Part shown: one piece after another, positions 4,897-14,665 of the stretch
Position numbering within the stretch: position 1 is the stretch's first letter
How the letters are laid out: each line of letters starts with the position of its first letter
Virus record (IMG/VR): IMGVR_UViG_3300050166_000174
Span: 1-29,672 of that record
DNA length: 29,672 nucleotides
From: a virus
Strand: one strand, 5' to 3'
Program-made: the position numbers and the translations under genes
Notes under the pieces: generated by a model
The model's database searches: none
Told to the model about the DNA's origin: nothing
What the model saw: the letters and a program-made list of their open reading frames with translations, nothing else

Positions 4897-7731
4897 TTAG
4901 AAGTTTGCACCTTGTTCAACAACTCGAACTGAATTTTGTGTATAGTTTATATCGTGTACTGATACAACTGGTGCTGGTAGGTTTTTATTTGCTTGTGCCA
5001 TAAGGTTTGCCATAAGTTCAATATCAATTTTTTGACCGCCTTGGCTTCCTAAATTTGAGTTCCCACCGACAAAACCACCACCAGCAAATCCTGGCACTCC
5101 TAGCCCTTTAAAGAACTGCGAACCACCAGCAGATTGTTGTTGTTGCTTGTTAAGAATAACTTCACCTTGACCAACATAAGCAAGTGTATCATCACCATTA
5201 CTTAAAGGAATTGCAAGATTTGCACCGTTATTGATTACACCATTACCCAACGTTGGAATTTCACCACCATCAGCACGTGTTGGTACTTTTGTACTAGTAA
5301 TTTTATTTACTGTTTGTAAACCACCAGCCAAAACAACGGCAGTACTTACAACTTTTGCAGCAGTTCCAAATGGTTCTGGTAAAACTGATTGAGCACCCCA
5401 AACAGCAGCAACCCCAGAATAAGTATTAATTATTGCTTGTGCGATTGCAGCGGCTTTACCAGCAGCAGTTTCTTCACCAAGCAAACTAGCAATATCACCA
5501 AGTGTTTGTGCTGCTGAATCTCTTTTTGCTTGTTCTTTTGCTTCATTGATTTTATTTTGAACTTGTGCGTGTTTTTGTTCAATCAAATCTTTGCTTGCTC
5601 CACTCTTTTCAGCAGCAGCCATTTCAGCATTGTATCTGATTAATTCATTAGCTGTATCAAGGTCAAATTTATTGGTGAAGTTTTCTTCATCAAGTATTCT
5701 TTGATTTTCTAGGTCAACCGCTTGCTGTTCTTTTTTGGCTGCATCTCGTTCAGCTTGTGCAGCATCATTTTGTGTTCTTGTATTTGCATTGATTATATCA
5801 ATTGCATCATTAAATTCTTGTTGATTAATTACACCTTGTTCAAGTCTTACTGATTGATATTTGATTTCTTCATTAGCAAGCAATTGATTTTCTGTTTGCT
5901 TTTGAATAAGTTTATCTTGGGTAAAGAATGTATCATCATCTTTCTTTTGTTGATTTGTTTTTTTATAATCTTCAAGTTCTTTTGCAGCATTTGCAATTGC
6001 AACATCAACTTGTTTTTTTGCAAACTCATCTTTTAGTTTAAGTGATTCAGTTTCATAAGCTGTTTGTGATAATTTCTTTGAATCGTATTCAGTTTTTAAA
6101 AGGGCTAATTTTTTGGTTAAAAGTGATTGTTCAAATGCAAGTTCATCTTCCATTGATTTCTTTTTGTTCCCTTGTTGAGCAACATATAAATCAATTTCTT
6201 CTTTGTTCTTTTGAATTGCACCATCAACTAATTTTGCTTGTGCATCAGCTCTTTTTTGTGCTGCATCTTTTGCATCTTGTGCTGCTTTTTCTCTTTTCGC
6301 TTGTTGGTCTTCTGCAAGTTTATCTTGTGCATTTTGATTCTTTTCAAGTCTTTTAGTTGATTCATCTTGAATAGCAACTTTACCCAATTCAGCTTTCTTA
6401 ATTGCATCAACTTCATCTTGTGTAATTTTACCAGCGTTAAGTAATTTAGTTGCGTATGCAGTACCATATTTTTCAAGGTTTTTAATTTCTTGGTCAAGCA
6501 ATCCACCTTTGATTCTAGCAGCTTCATTTGCTTGTGCAAGGTCTTTATTTGCAAGGTCTGTTCTTTGTTTATAATTAGCGGTTTCAATTGCTTCTGCTTG
6601 TTTTAAAGCTGAAATCCTTTCTTGTTCAGATAGTGTTCTATTCTTACTTTTTAAGATTAATTCATTGTATTGTTGAAGTGCTTTTGCATTTGAAACTTCT
6701 TGAATACTTTGTTGGTCTGCAAGGTCTTGTTGTGCTTCTTTAAGCTTTGCAGCTGCACTTGCAGCGTTACCCATTTCAGCACCTAATTTCTTTAAAGAAT
6801 CAATTGGGTGTGCTATGAAATTACCAAGCTTTGTAAGTGCATCACCAACACTTGTAATACCAGTAATAAATTCACCAAGTACCCTTTGAACAACTCGAAC
6901 TGCTGCACCTAAACCAGCCATCCCTTGTTCTATTTTATCCATCAATGGGTCAAATGTTTTGAAATAACCAATCAATAATGCAACCGCTGCAATGATTAAA
7001 CCAATACCAGTTGCCGCTAATGCAACTGTAAAGATTCTCATAGCACCAGTTCCAAGTGATGTTGCAATTGATAAACTTTTTTGTGCAAGTGTCATTCCTT
7101 CTGTTGCTGTTGCTGAATTTTTCATTTGAGCAGCACCAGCAGTAACTTCACCCTTCATTGCTGTTAACAATGGTGTGAACGCCCCTAATGATTGTTTTAT
7201 ACTTCCAATTGAACCACCAAACAAACCAGTATCTTGAATTGCACCAGTTATTGCAGTACGATAATCACCAATACCAATTTTTTGTTGTTCATAAGCACTT
7301 ACATTTTCTTTGATAAATGCGTTATTCTGGTCAAGCTTTGAATTGATTTGTGTTAATGCAGTTTGCCCTTCAATTGTTTTAAGATTCAATTGATTTCTTA
7401 AAGCAAGTAATTGGGTATTGTTTTCTCTAGCTGATACAATAGATGTATTTTCTTGGTTGATTGCTGATGTGATTGCAGCAGTTGCAGTTGAAAAAGAATT
7501 TTGTGCTGTTGTTAATTGTGTAACAACAGATTTTTGTGCATTGTATGAAGATTGCAACCTACCAATTTCAACAGCATTTTTTGTAAATGAATCACTTGTT
7601 GATTGATTGTTTGATTGTAATGTTTTTTGTGCTGATTGAAGTTTATCAATTTCAGCACGTGTTTCAGTCATTTTTGAAATCAATGCTGATGTGTTAATAT
7701 CGAGATTTAAAATCTCAACTTGGTTTGCCAT
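4897..7731 (-). CDS. tail tape measure protein, 944 aa
   Basis: The ruler that sets siphophage tail length, and the longest gene of the window, as usual. Residues 1-150 are Gln/Asn/Thr-rich coiled coil. A strongly hydrophobic segment at about 232-257 (FTVALAATGIGLIIAAVALL) is the typical tape-measure membrane-active region. Residues 320-760 are long Lys/Glu/Ala/Gln coiled coil (KEKAAQDAKDAAQKRADAQA). The C-terminus (about 815-915) is Gly-rich with ADGGEIP and GGFVGG, as often seen in Bacteroidota phage tape measures. It is the last gene of the virion operon, after the tail-tip genes, whereas most siphophages put it before them. It ends at a strong terminator. Confidence 0.95.
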   Translation of the reverse strand: MANQVEILNLDINTSALISKMTETRAEIDKLQSAQKTLQSNNQSTSDSFTKNAVEIGRLQSSYNAQKSVVTQLTTAQNSFSTATAAITSAINQENTSIVSARENNTQLLALRNQLNLKTIEGQTALTQINSKLDQNNAFIKENVSAYEQQKIGIGDYRTAITGAIQDTGLFGGSIGSIKQSLGAFTPLLTAMKGEVTAGAAQMKNSATATEGMTLAQKSLSIATSLGTGAMRIFTVALAATGIGLIIAAVALLIGYFKTFDPLMDKIEQGMAGLGAAVRVVQRVLGEFITGITSVGDALTKLGNFIAHPIDSLKKLGAEMGNAASAAAKLKEAQQDLADQQSIQEVSNAKALQQYNELILKSKNRTLSEQERISALKQAEAIETANYKQRTDLANKDLAQANEAARIKGGLLDQEIKNLEKYGTAYATKLLNAGKITQDEVDAIKKAELGKVAIQDESTKRLEKNQNAQDKLAEDQQAKREKAAQDAKDAAQKRADAQAKLVDGAIQKNKEEIDLYVAQQGNKKKSMEDELAFEQSLLTKKLALLKTEYDSKKLSQTAYETESLKLKDEFAKKQVDVAIANAAKELEDYKKTNQQKKDDDTFFTQDKLIQKQTENQLLANEEIKYQSVRLEQGVINQQEFNDAIDIINANTRTQNDAAQAERDAAKKEQQAVDLENQRILDEENFTNKFDLDTANELIRYNAEMAAAEKSGASKDLIEQKHAQVQNKINEAKEQAKRDSAAQTLGDIASLLGEETAAGKAAAIAQAIINTYSGVAAVWGAQSVLPEPFGTAAKVVSTAVVLAGGLQTVNKITSTKVPTRADGGEIPTLGNGVINNGANLAIPLSNGDDTLAYVGQGEVILNKQQQQSAGGSQFFKGLGVPGFAGGGFVGGNSNLGSQGGQKIDIELMANLMAQANKNLPAPVVSVHDINYTQNSVRVVEQGANF

Positions 7732-7764
7732 TTCTATTTCATAGTATTTGCTTTTTTCGTTATT

Positions 7765-10341
7765 TTAAATTGTATATTCATTTGAAACTGTGTTTCCTAT
7801 TTTTATTCTTAATTTTAATGGTAATCCAAACATTGTTGATACATCAGCAGTTATTGAATTTATTGAAGTTGAAACACTTGTATATGTTGCCCAACCACCA
7901 AATGAACCACCATAAGGATTACTTGGGTCGAATGGAACTGGTGTTTTATAATCAGCAAAATAAACCGTTCTAGGCAATACAGCGTTTGTTGTGAAATTAA
8001 TCTTGTAAGTATTACTTAATGTTCCAGTACTTAATAATGTAACCCCCGTAATTGTTAATTGACTTGGTGAACTAACAACACAAGATGTTGTATTTTCAAA
8101 ATAACTTGTATTTGAATAAATTGGTGTTGAAACATATCCAGCAGCAATTGATAATTGAATTTGATAGTATGTTCCAGCTTCAAGGTTAAATGATATTGTA
8201 TTTGTTGTTCCTGTATTATTTGTAACTGAACTATAAAGATAAATTGGGTCAATTGGTGTAAATATTGGCATACCAAAATTATTTGGTTGTGCAACAACAT
8301 CAATTGGTGTTCCAATATCGGCATCTGTTGAATAGTTCAATGTAACTTGGCAACCATTAACAACCACACTATTTATTGTTAAATATGTAGCAGCATTAAC
8401 TGGAATAATTGGAATGATTGGTGTTAATGTTGCATTATAATCAACTTCAATTAATTCACATCTGGTTAACTTATTCTGAATAAAATTAGAAATCTTATTA
8501 ACTAAAAAATAACTACCAAACTGGTCAATGTAAACAAGTTTTCTAAAATCAAAATCATTCACATCTTTTGTTGTTAAATTCAAATCAACGTGAAATATTT
8601 TAGAAGTGTTAAGAATGCTTCCAATTGGTTCATAATAATCATTTATTATTTCTTGAAATTTCAATCTTGAATAACTTTCTTTTTTACAACTTGAAATATT
8701 TTGAACTACATTAAGTAATTCTGAACCAATTTTTGAAGGTGAACTAAATGTATGGTCTTCTGAACGTAATAAATAGAATCGATTTTCAAGTGGTTTATAA
8801 TTAATTGTACCATTCTCTTTTAACTCTTTATTCCAGAATTTATAAACATTTGATTGAAAATCAATCATATATTCAGTATTCCTTTCTGGTGTAAATATTC
8901 TACTTTGAATTATTGTTTTTTCATCAGCAATATTTACATTATCAATTGTAATTAACCCATCATTATATAAAGCATCATCATCATTGTATTTATACTTAAA
9001 ACGGTTCTTTTGACAATATCCATTAAGTGTATATGTTGTATTAATCAATTTTGGGCTTTTATTACTCCAGTTGATTAAATCTTTGGTTTGTAACCATTCT
9101 GCTGTTGTTAAAAATGATAACTTGTTTTCATATTTATAAGGGAACATTGTTAATGAAAATCTTTGAAGTACTTCATTAATAAAATCTTTTACTTTAAAAT
9201 CAATGAAAACATCTTCAAAATTCACATCATATCCATCAATCTTTGAAAATCTTTGACTAAATGAAAAATTAGCAACTGGATTAGTCATAATGAATGACAA
9301 TGAATCACCAGCCAAACAATTAAATATTTTTGTTAAACCATCGTTTGAATTATTGGCAACTAAAACACCGTTATCAAATAACGCTCCGCCTCTTCTTAAA
9401 AAATATGAAACACTTGCTGTTACAGAAATTCCACTTAAATCAATTGCATAAGTTCCATTTTGTAAAATATCAATATGGTTTGGGTTTGGTATTACATCAC
9501 CAAAGGTTGTTGTAGTTGAACCAGCTGCTATTACTTTTGCATAAGGTGTTGTAAAAGGTGTATTGAATAACCAAGCAAACCATTGTGAACCACTTAACTG
9601 TGCATAACCAGAATAGGTAGTATAAAAATATTGATGTGGTATAAATGCTTGCTGATTAATTAATACCTTATGTGGTATAAGTGTTGGAATCGGTTTTGGA
9701 TAACTTAACCATAAATTTGAAAATGCTGTTGTATTAAAAATATCACCTTCATAAGTAAACCCAAAGTAATCAAAGATTCTATCCCAGATAAATTTTACAT
9801 TTGCTGCTGGAATTAAATAATCAATATTAATAACTTCTTGTGATGAAGTTGTTCCAGTCGGAACATAAGTTTTTTTACCATTATAATCAGCAACTAAATA
9901 ACGGTATGGTGTATTACCAGTCCAGCTATCAATAACAACATCAACTGTTTTTGTATGGTTCAATCCACTAACACCAACATCTGTAATAAATTTGTTTTCA
10001 ATTGCTTTATAAAAATCAACAATACCATCATAAATATTAAGTTTATAGGTATCACTTGATTCAGAAACATTAGCCCACCCATTGTAAATAAGACATTCAT
10101 TACCCACAAAATAATTTGCTGTATTCTTTTGATATGGTACGTTTGATTCATTACCAATAACACCCAAAAAATCTAATGCTTTCACATTAATTGGGTTCTT
10201 TGGAATGTTAATTGTTCTAGTAAAATTTGCTTGTCTATCAGCAATGCTTCCAATATCATTAACTTGAAGTGTTTTTGCTATTGGTTGACCAATTGGCAAA
10301 ATAATTTCATTACCATTAATGTATAATCTTTCTTCATTCAT
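7765..10341 (-). CDS. large tail-tip/baseplate protein with C-terminal Ig-like domains, 858 aa
   Basis: A structural protein of the tail tip. The N-terminus (YINGNEIILPIGQPIAKTLQ, then SIADRQANFTRTINIPKN) matches what I remember of Bacteroidota phage minor tail proteins that act as hub or baseplate proteins. The middle (about 100-640) is a mixed-fold hub-like region. From about residue 650 there are Thr/Asn/Val-rich segments resembling two Ig or fibronectin-like domains, usually for glycan or surface contact. Its ATG overlaps the stop of the preceding gene as TAATG at 10341, and the tape-measure gene follows after 33 nt. Precise virion position is not established. Confidence 0.75.
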   Translation of the reverse strand: MNEERLYINGNEIILPIGQPIAKTLQVNDIGSIADRQANFTRTINIPKNPINVKALDFLGVIGNESNVPYQKNTANYFVGNECLIYNGWANVSESSDTYKLNIYDGIVDFYKAIENKFITDVGVSGLNHTKTVDVVIDSWTGNTPYRYLVADYNGKKTYVPTGTTSSQEVINIDYLIPAANVKFIWDRIFDYFGFTYEGDIFNTTAFSNLWLSYPKPIPTLIPHKVLINQQAFIPHQYFYTTYSGYAQLSGSQWFAWLFNTPFTTPYAKVIAAGSTTTTFGDVIPNPNHIDILQNGTYAIDLSGISVTASVSYFLRRGGALFDNGVLVANNSNDGLTKIFNCLAGDSLSFIMTNPVANFSFSQRFSKIDGYDVNFEDVFIDFKVKDFINEVLQRFSLTMFPYKYENKLSFLTTAEWLQTKDLINWSNKSPKLINTTYTLNGYCQKNRFKYKYNDDDALYNDGLITIDNVNIADEKTIIQSRIFTPERNTEYMIDFQSNVYKFWNKELKENGTINYKPLENRFYLLRSEDHTFSSPSKIGSELLNVVQNISSCKKESYSRLKFQEIINDYYEPIGSILNTSKIFHVDLNLTTKDVNDFDFRKLVYIDQFGSYFLVNKISNFIQNKLTRCELIEVDYNATLTPIIPIIPVNAATYLTINSVVVNGCQVTLNYSTDADIGTPIDVVAQPNNFGMPIFTPIDPIYLYSSVTNNTGTTNTISFNLEAGTYYQIQLSIAAGYVSTPIYSNTSYFENTTSCVVSSPSQLTITGVTLLSTGTLSNTYKINFTTNAVLPRTVYFADYKTPVPFDPSNPYGGSFGGWATYTSVSTSINSITADVSTMFGLPLKLRIKIGNTVSNEYTI

Positions 10342-11453
10342 TAGTAAGTTATGGTATTAATAGCTGGTAACTCTAAAGAAATTTTGAGTTTGTTATTTGA
10401 CATTTTACTATCAATAGTAAAACCTTCATCACTTACTTTAACACCTATGAAATTGAATTCATTTTGTTTAATAAATGGTGTTTGATGGATATACATTTCT
10501 GTTTTTGGTGACTTGGTTAAATCAAGCAAGTAATCCTTTTCCGTTCTATTATACCTTGTTGTTAATTGAAGTGTATTTGTTGCGGTTTTACCAAGGCTTT
10601 CTGATGTTGATGTTAAGCTTTGAAGGTTGTCCCATTTACCTTGAACATCTGTAAGGTCTTTTGTTTTAAAATTTTCTTTATAGAATTTATCAAATAACCA
10701 ATAAGAATAACCACCATTTTGATTAAACCATTTTACATAAACACCGCATTCAGATTCAACTTTTTTAATATTGATATTTGCTTTAATAACACCATTTACC
10801 CATAATTCAACAACGTTAACATTAGTTGATAATGGTAGTACATTTGAAAGTGTTTCATTAGTTGCACCATCAGATAAGAAGATTCTTTTTACATCTGATG
10901 TTGTTGCTGAATAAGTATTTGAAATCATTCCAGAATTTGAATTTTTGAAATAATAAGTATCACCATTATTGATTCCTCGAATTGAAAAATCAAATGGATA
11001 ACCTTCAAAATAACTTACAGAATAATCAAAGTTATTTTCGCTTGGAAGTAATACCACAACATTATTTGTTGCAAGTATTTTTTGATTGTAAAATGGAAGT
11101 TGTTCAACATTTTTAGTAAATGAATAACTAATATTTATTGTATCACTTGTTAGTGAATTTATAGTTTTTATTGTTCCACTTAAAGTTGTTTGTAGGGTTG
11201 AATCTGAATAGATAAAATTACCAGAAGTTAAATCTGGTAAAATTGAATCTTTAAACCCATTTTGATTAATTGCAACCTTTGCAATATCTTTAAAATTGAA
11301 ACTGAAAAGTTCATTAAATGGGTAAACTGTAAAAGTTGAACCGCTTATAACAATTTCACTTTTTGTCATTCCAGTAATGGTTGATTTATATCTTATAATT
11401 GAATCATTGTAAGCTGGGTTTATGTTTAATAAATTGGTTTGAAATTGAATCAT
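10341..11453 (-). CDS. tail protein, 370 aa (distal-tail-like candidate)
   Basis: A beta-rich structural protein without catalytic motifs. Its place directly before the tail hub-like gene and its length suit a distal tail or tail-tip adaptor, but no diagnostic motif was recognised. Strand-rich segments (SEIVISGSTFTVYPFNELF near the N-terminus; NKLKISLELPAI at the end) support a beta-sandwich architecture. It is coupled on both sides by TAATG stop-start overlaps (at 11453 and 10341), which suggests stoichiometric production with its neighbours. Confidence 0.65.
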   Translation of the reverse strand: MIQFQTNLLNINPAYNDSIIRYKSTITGMTKSEIVISGSTFTVYPFNELFSFNFKDIAKVAINQNGFKDSILPDLTSGNFIYSDSTLQTTLSGTIKTINSLTSDTINISYSFTKNVEQLPFYNQKILATNNVVVLLPSENNFDYSVSYFEGYPFDFSIRGINNGDTYYFKNSNSGMISNTYSATTSDVKRIFLSDGATNETLSNVLPLSTNVNVVELWVNGVIKANINIKKVESECGVYVKWFNQNGGYSYWLFDKFYKENFKTKDLTDVQGKWDNLQSLTSTSESLGKTATNTLQLTTRYNRTEKDYLLDLTKSPKTEMYIHQTPFIKQNEFNFIGVKVSDEGFTIDSKMSNNKLKISLELPAINTITY

Positions 11454-11914
11454 TACTTGTTGTTCACTAATTTTGTTATCATTATTGTTACTTCATTTGC
11501 AAATGCTGTAACATTAACTTTATTTAATCTTTCAAGGATTTTTTCAATCCTTTCTGGTGTTATTATTTGATTATAAATTTGAAGGTGATTTTCTTTTTTC
11601 GTTCCTTCTTTTGCAATCTTTCTAGCAATCAAATACGCTAGACTAGAAATTTTCATTTTACTTTCAATCGGTGTTATTCCTTTTGCTATTAACCACTTTT
11701 CAATTGCTTCAATCGGTGGTTGTTTACCAGCAGCCCTTCCAGCCAAATAAACATAACCAGAAAGTATTGCTGAATTAGGTTGATATTTGATTTCTAAACC
11801 GTTTTCAAATTCACCAGAAGTTCTTTTACCACTTGCATTATAAAGTGCTATTATATCAGCTTTAATTGCTTCTAGTTCTTCTTTAATGATTGTATCATTT
11901 ACATTACTATCCAT
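11453..11914 (-). CDS. putative tail completion/HK97 gp10-like protein, 153 aa
   Basis: A neck or tail-completion candidate. GRAAGKQPPIEAIEKWLIAK (about 68-87) followed by SLAYLIARKIAKEGT (about 100-114) is a block I remember from small morphogenesis proteins of Bacteroidota phages that resemble the HK97 gp10 family, where the pattern is 'KxPPxxAIxxWixxKGi...LAyaIaRkIaKeGt'. These proteins join head and tail or finish the tail. The N-terminus is an acidic helix. It starts 4 nt after the preceding gene's end and ends with a TAATG overlap into the 370-aa gene. The family call is moderate. Confidence 0.65.
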   Translation of the reverse strand: MDSNVNDTIIKEELEAIKADIIALYNASGKRTSGEFENGLEIKYQPNSAILSGYVYLAGRAAGKQPPIEAIEKWLIAKGITPIESKMKISSLAYLIARKIAKEGTKKENHLQIYNQIITPERIEKILERLNKVNVTAFANEVTIMITKLVNNK

Positions 11915-11918
11915 ATAA

Positions 11919-12320
11919 TTATAATGGTAAAGTGATATTATAATTAATAATTAAACCATCAAGATTTACATCAAAAAGATTGATTATTTCAGTTGATTGG
12001 AACTTGTTAATTATGAAATCTGAACAGTTTAAAGAAGATTTAAACGCTTCAACTGATTGTTCCATTATTGGTTTAATATAAGTATTGTATTTATCTGTAT
12101 ATGATTCATCTACATTACTTGAAAGTAAAATCATTAATTTACCAGAAAAGGTTTTTATTTCAAAACCAGAATCTGAAAATTTGGAATCAATTGTAATTGG
12201 GTCAACAAATAAATGTACCTTGTTATATTCCATACCATCATATAAATTTTGGTAATCAGTTCTTGAATATTCAAAGAACCAATCATTATCAGCAGCTAGT
12301 GTTTGTAAAAAGTCATACAT
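11919..12320 (-). CDS. small tail morphogenesis protein, 133 aa
   Basis: A soluble protein placed between the tail-chaperone-like gene and the gp10-like gene. Its mixed strands and the closing strand LDGLIINYNITLPL are compatible with the tail terminator or tail completion fold, but no motif is decisive. It begins with a TAATG overlap with the upstream gene at 12320. It would be one of the first complete genes downstream of internal promoter P5 (12609-12638), so it can be made independently of the terminase transcript. Confidence 0.6.
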   Translation of the reverse strand: MYDFLQTLAADNDWFFEYSRTDYQNLYDGMEYNKVHLFVDPITIDSKFSDSGFEIKTFSGKLMILLSSNVDESYTDKYNTYIKPIMEQSVEAFKSSLNCSDFIINKFQSTEIINLFDVNLDGLIINYNITLPL

Positions 12321-12928
12321 TAATTTTTAAGTTGTTTTTTTCTTTGTAATTCAGCAATTTCTTGGTGAATTTTATTCTTTTCATTATCCATCATCAACTT
12401 TGTAAAAACTGTTAAATAGGGTAATTTTTGAATCTGTTCCCACCTTAAAATATCTTCTTTGGCTAATGAATCAATTGCATTCAAAACACCAAATCTTGAC
12501 ATCCTTTCTTTAGCGTTTACAGTTTCTACATTTATATCAAATGATTCATCTGTTAACTCGTTCAATTCCATATTTGAAATTGCAATAAGTTCTTCTTTGA
12601 TAAAGGAAATTATACCATATAATTGGGTAATTGTAAAGTCTAGTATCTGTTTTTCTGTCAGTCCAGTAACTAGCTTAATTGATTCAAAAACAGAAACAAT
12701 TGTTCCATCATTGAATGAGTTTCTTATATCAGTAACTTCACCAAAAGATAAAGACCTTATAGCTTTAATTGAAAGCATTTTAGGTTCGTTGTTATACCAT
12801 TTAGCTTTAGGGTTGTTTATTGTTTTTAAAGGCTTTAAAACATCTAAAATTGCCACATAACTATTGATGATGTTTTCATCTTGTATCTTAAAAAAATCAG
12901 ATACTTTATAATCTGTTATCTTTTCCAT
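12320..12928 (-). CDS. putative tail assembly chaperone, 202 aa
   Basis: A helical protein with features of tail assembly chaperones, which coat the tape measure during tail assembly. The N-terminal half looks like a helical chaperone domain (SLSFGEVTDIRNSFNDGT, about 60-77). The C-terminus has LRWEQIQKLPYLTVFTKLM, about 162-180, like the 'WEEVLxMPYxxFLxAL' tract of gpG/gpT-type proteins, then a charged helix. I see no slippery site that would extend it. Instead, an exact late-type promoter lies inside the gene, about 30 nt before in-frame Met120, so a separate 83-aa C-terminal product could be made. Its start overlaps the end of the large terminase by 13 nt. It is far from the tape measure, which is unusual for this family. 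Confidence 0.6.
   Translation of the reverse strand: MEKITDYKVSDFFKIQDENIINSYVAILDVLKPLKTINNPKAKWYNNEPKMLSIKAIRSLSFGEVTDIRNSFNDGTIVSVFESIKLVTGLTEKQILDFTITQLYGIISFIKEELIAISNMELNELTDESFDINVETVNAKERMSRFGVLNAIDSLAKEDILRWEQIQKLPYLTVFTKLMMDNEKNKIHQEIAELQRKKQLKN
12609..12638 (-). promoter_or_regulatory. late-type promoter P5 (inside a coding gene)
   Basis: Minus strand: CTTTACA (12638-12632), 17 nt, TATAAT (12614-12609), with TGG just before the -10. A start would fall near 12602, inside the chaperone-like gene and 31 nt before its Met120 codon. Confidence 0.75.
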
Positions 12929-14082
12929 TTTAACCCAAAGTAATTTGATTTCTTACTGAACTTCATTAAGAAAAAATATCTTGCAGCATCCAGAATATGA
13001 TTATAAGTATCAATTGGAACACTTAAAGAATTACCATCTTTATCTTTAGCCCAAACATAATTTTGTAACTCTTTTATAAGATTTACACTTGTTGATGTTA
13101 CTTTAAATGGTTGTTCTTGAATAAGCTGAATTCCATAGTTAATTGAATCTTTTCCTTTAACAACTGGTAATACCGTTAAATTATAAAAACGCAATTCTGC
13201 AATGGTTTTTGGTTCAGCTGAATCAGCATATATAACAGCATTCTTTGCGTTGCTGGATTTTATTAATGCTGCAAGTTGATTGTTAAGTAATCCCTTTTGA
13301 TAAATGATTTCATCAAGTATAATTTCACCGTTATATCTATAAACACCAACAAGTGCTGATGGGTCATTACTAAAACCAAAATCAAGCCCAGAACCTAACA
13401 ATTCAGCTTCTTTTGGTAGGAAATCAATTTCTGACCAATCAGTATAAATTGCACCAGTTTGAATACCCAATTGACCAAGCCCCATAACCTTCCATCTGTT
13501 TTTGTAGTAATCAGATGTTTCTGCTTTTTGCTCCCAGCTTTCAATTTCTTTTATAATTTTCTGGTCAAGAAATTCATTGTCTTTATAGGTTACAATCAAA
13601 AAATCAACATCATCTTTACCAATTAATTCTTTGTGAGCATAAAATGGTGCTGATGGGTTGTAATCAATAAATGTGAACTTTTTGGTTCTTACATTAAGTT
13701 CTTGGAATGCTTCAAACGTTATATTGTTTGCTTCATTCACAAATAAAATATCCCTACGTGAACCTCTTAACTTTGATGAATCTTCAGCTGAAAAAAATTC
13801 AAATGTTGATTTATTTAAAGTATATGTTCTATCTGTTTTGTTATGGTTCTTTTCATCATACAAACCCATTGAAGTAATTATATCAATAAAGTCTTTATAA
13901 GCACCTCTTTTAAGAACTGGAATTGATTCAGCAACGATTGAAACAAGCTGTTCACGCTGCAAAGAATGAATAATTAAATATTGAAGTATTGAATATGTTT
14001 TACCAGCTGATGTACCACCTTGAACAATACGAATTGGTGCTTTCAATGTACCAATTTTTGAAAATGCTGTAGTTGTTTTCAT
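12916..14082 (-). CDS. terL: terminase large subunit, 388 aa
   Basis: The DNA packaging motor: an ATPase plus a nuclease that cuts concatemers or circles and pumps DNA into the prohead. Walker A is GGTSAGKT (22-29); Walker B is ILFVNEAN (112-119) with catalytic Glu117, an Asn replacing the usual Asp before it as in several PBSX-like terminases. The RNase-H-fold nuclease follows with Asp234 (GLDFGFSND), Asp287 (IYADSAEP) and Asp358 or Asp365 (IDTYNHILDAARYF). The length is on the short side for terminases but both domains are complete. The gene starts with a TAATG overlap after the small subunit and overlaps the next gene by 13 nt. It belongs to the terminase_3/PBSX-like group as I remember it. 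Confidence 0.95.
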   Translation of the reverse strand: MKTTTAFSKIGTLKAPIRIVQGGTSAGKTYSILQYLIIHSLQREQLVSIVAESIPVLKRGAYKDFIDIITSMGLYDEKNHNKTDRTYTLNKSTFEFFSAEDSSKLRGSRRDILFVNEANNITFEAFQELNVRTKKFTFIDYNPSAPFYAHKELIGKDDVDFLIVTYKDNEFLDQKIIKEIESWEQKAETSDYYKNRWKVMGLGQLGIQTGAIYTDWSEIDFLPKEAELLGSGLDFGFSNDPSALVGVYRYNGEIILDEIIYQKGLLNNQLAALIKSSNAKNAVIYADSAEPKTIAELRFYNLTVLPVVKGKDSINYGIQLIQEQPFKVTSTSVNLIKELQNYVWAKDKDGNSLSVPIDTYNHILDAARYFFLMKFSKKSNYFGLKWKR

Positions 14083-14633
14083 TAAAATGGTAATTCATCG
14101 GCTTCATCGTTATCAGTTGGTTTAACTTCTGTTTTTTCTTGTATTTGTGATGGTTTGATTTCTTCAAAATCAACATTCATTATTGATTCAATCAAGGCTT
14201 TTTGTTCATTGCTTCCAGCTGTTATTTGAATTACTGTTGATTGTTCATTCTTATTTATGTTTTCTGAAATATGTTTAAGATTCCATTCAGAAAATTTACG
14301 TTCCAGAATCCAAGCGTATCTTGTCCATTGACCAGTTGTATCATTCATTAATCTTTCACCTAAAAGCTGTTTTTGTTTGATAAGTGATATTTCAACACAA
14401 CCTATAAATTCTTTACCTAAATCTTCATTTGGTGCAAATTTTCCAGCCTTCCAATTTTCAAATGTTTTTGATGTAATTCTATTTTCTTCTGGAAGTATTC
14501 GATTAACTAAAAGAACAAGGTCTTTATCACTTAAAAATATTGTTGATTCTTCATCAAGTACTTCATTTAAGGCTCTTAACCAAGCTTCCATTTTAAAAGG
14601 TCTTCCAACTTCTTTTTTATTTTCTAACTTCAT
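14082..14633 (-). CDS. terS: terminase small subunit-like protein with SSB-like tail, 183 aa
   Basis: The DNA-recognition subunit, called mainly from its position directly before the large terminase with a TAATG overlap. VGRPFKMEAWLRALNEVLDE (9-28) and a later helix-turn-helix-like segment (LVNRILPEENRITSKTFENW, 47-66) fit a small terminase DNA-binding domain; helices at about 88-125 fit the oligomerisation region. The last residues, NDEADELPF, follow a disordered linker and match the acidic Leu-Pro-Phe tip of SSB proteins, a feature shared with the 169-aa protein at 3221-3730. It is the first gene after late-type promoter P1. Confidence 0.82.
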   Translation of the reverse strand: MKLENKKEVGRPFKMEAWLRALNEVLDEESTIFLSDKDLVLLVNRILPEENRITSKTFENWKAGKFAPNEDLGKEFIGCVEISLIKQKQLLGERLMNDTTGQWTRYAWILERKFSEWNLKHISENINKNEQSTVIQITAGSNEQKALIESIMNVDFEEIKPSQIQEKTEVKPTDNDEADELPF

Positions 14634-14665
14634 ATTAATTTAAGGCTTTAAGTACCTATAAATCA

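Noticed and set aside
12459-12860. 133-aa plus-strand frame opposite the tail-chaperone-like gene
   Set aside because: It is antisense to a gene with clear coupling and family features, and it is poor in charged residues in the way of a reverse-frame shadow.
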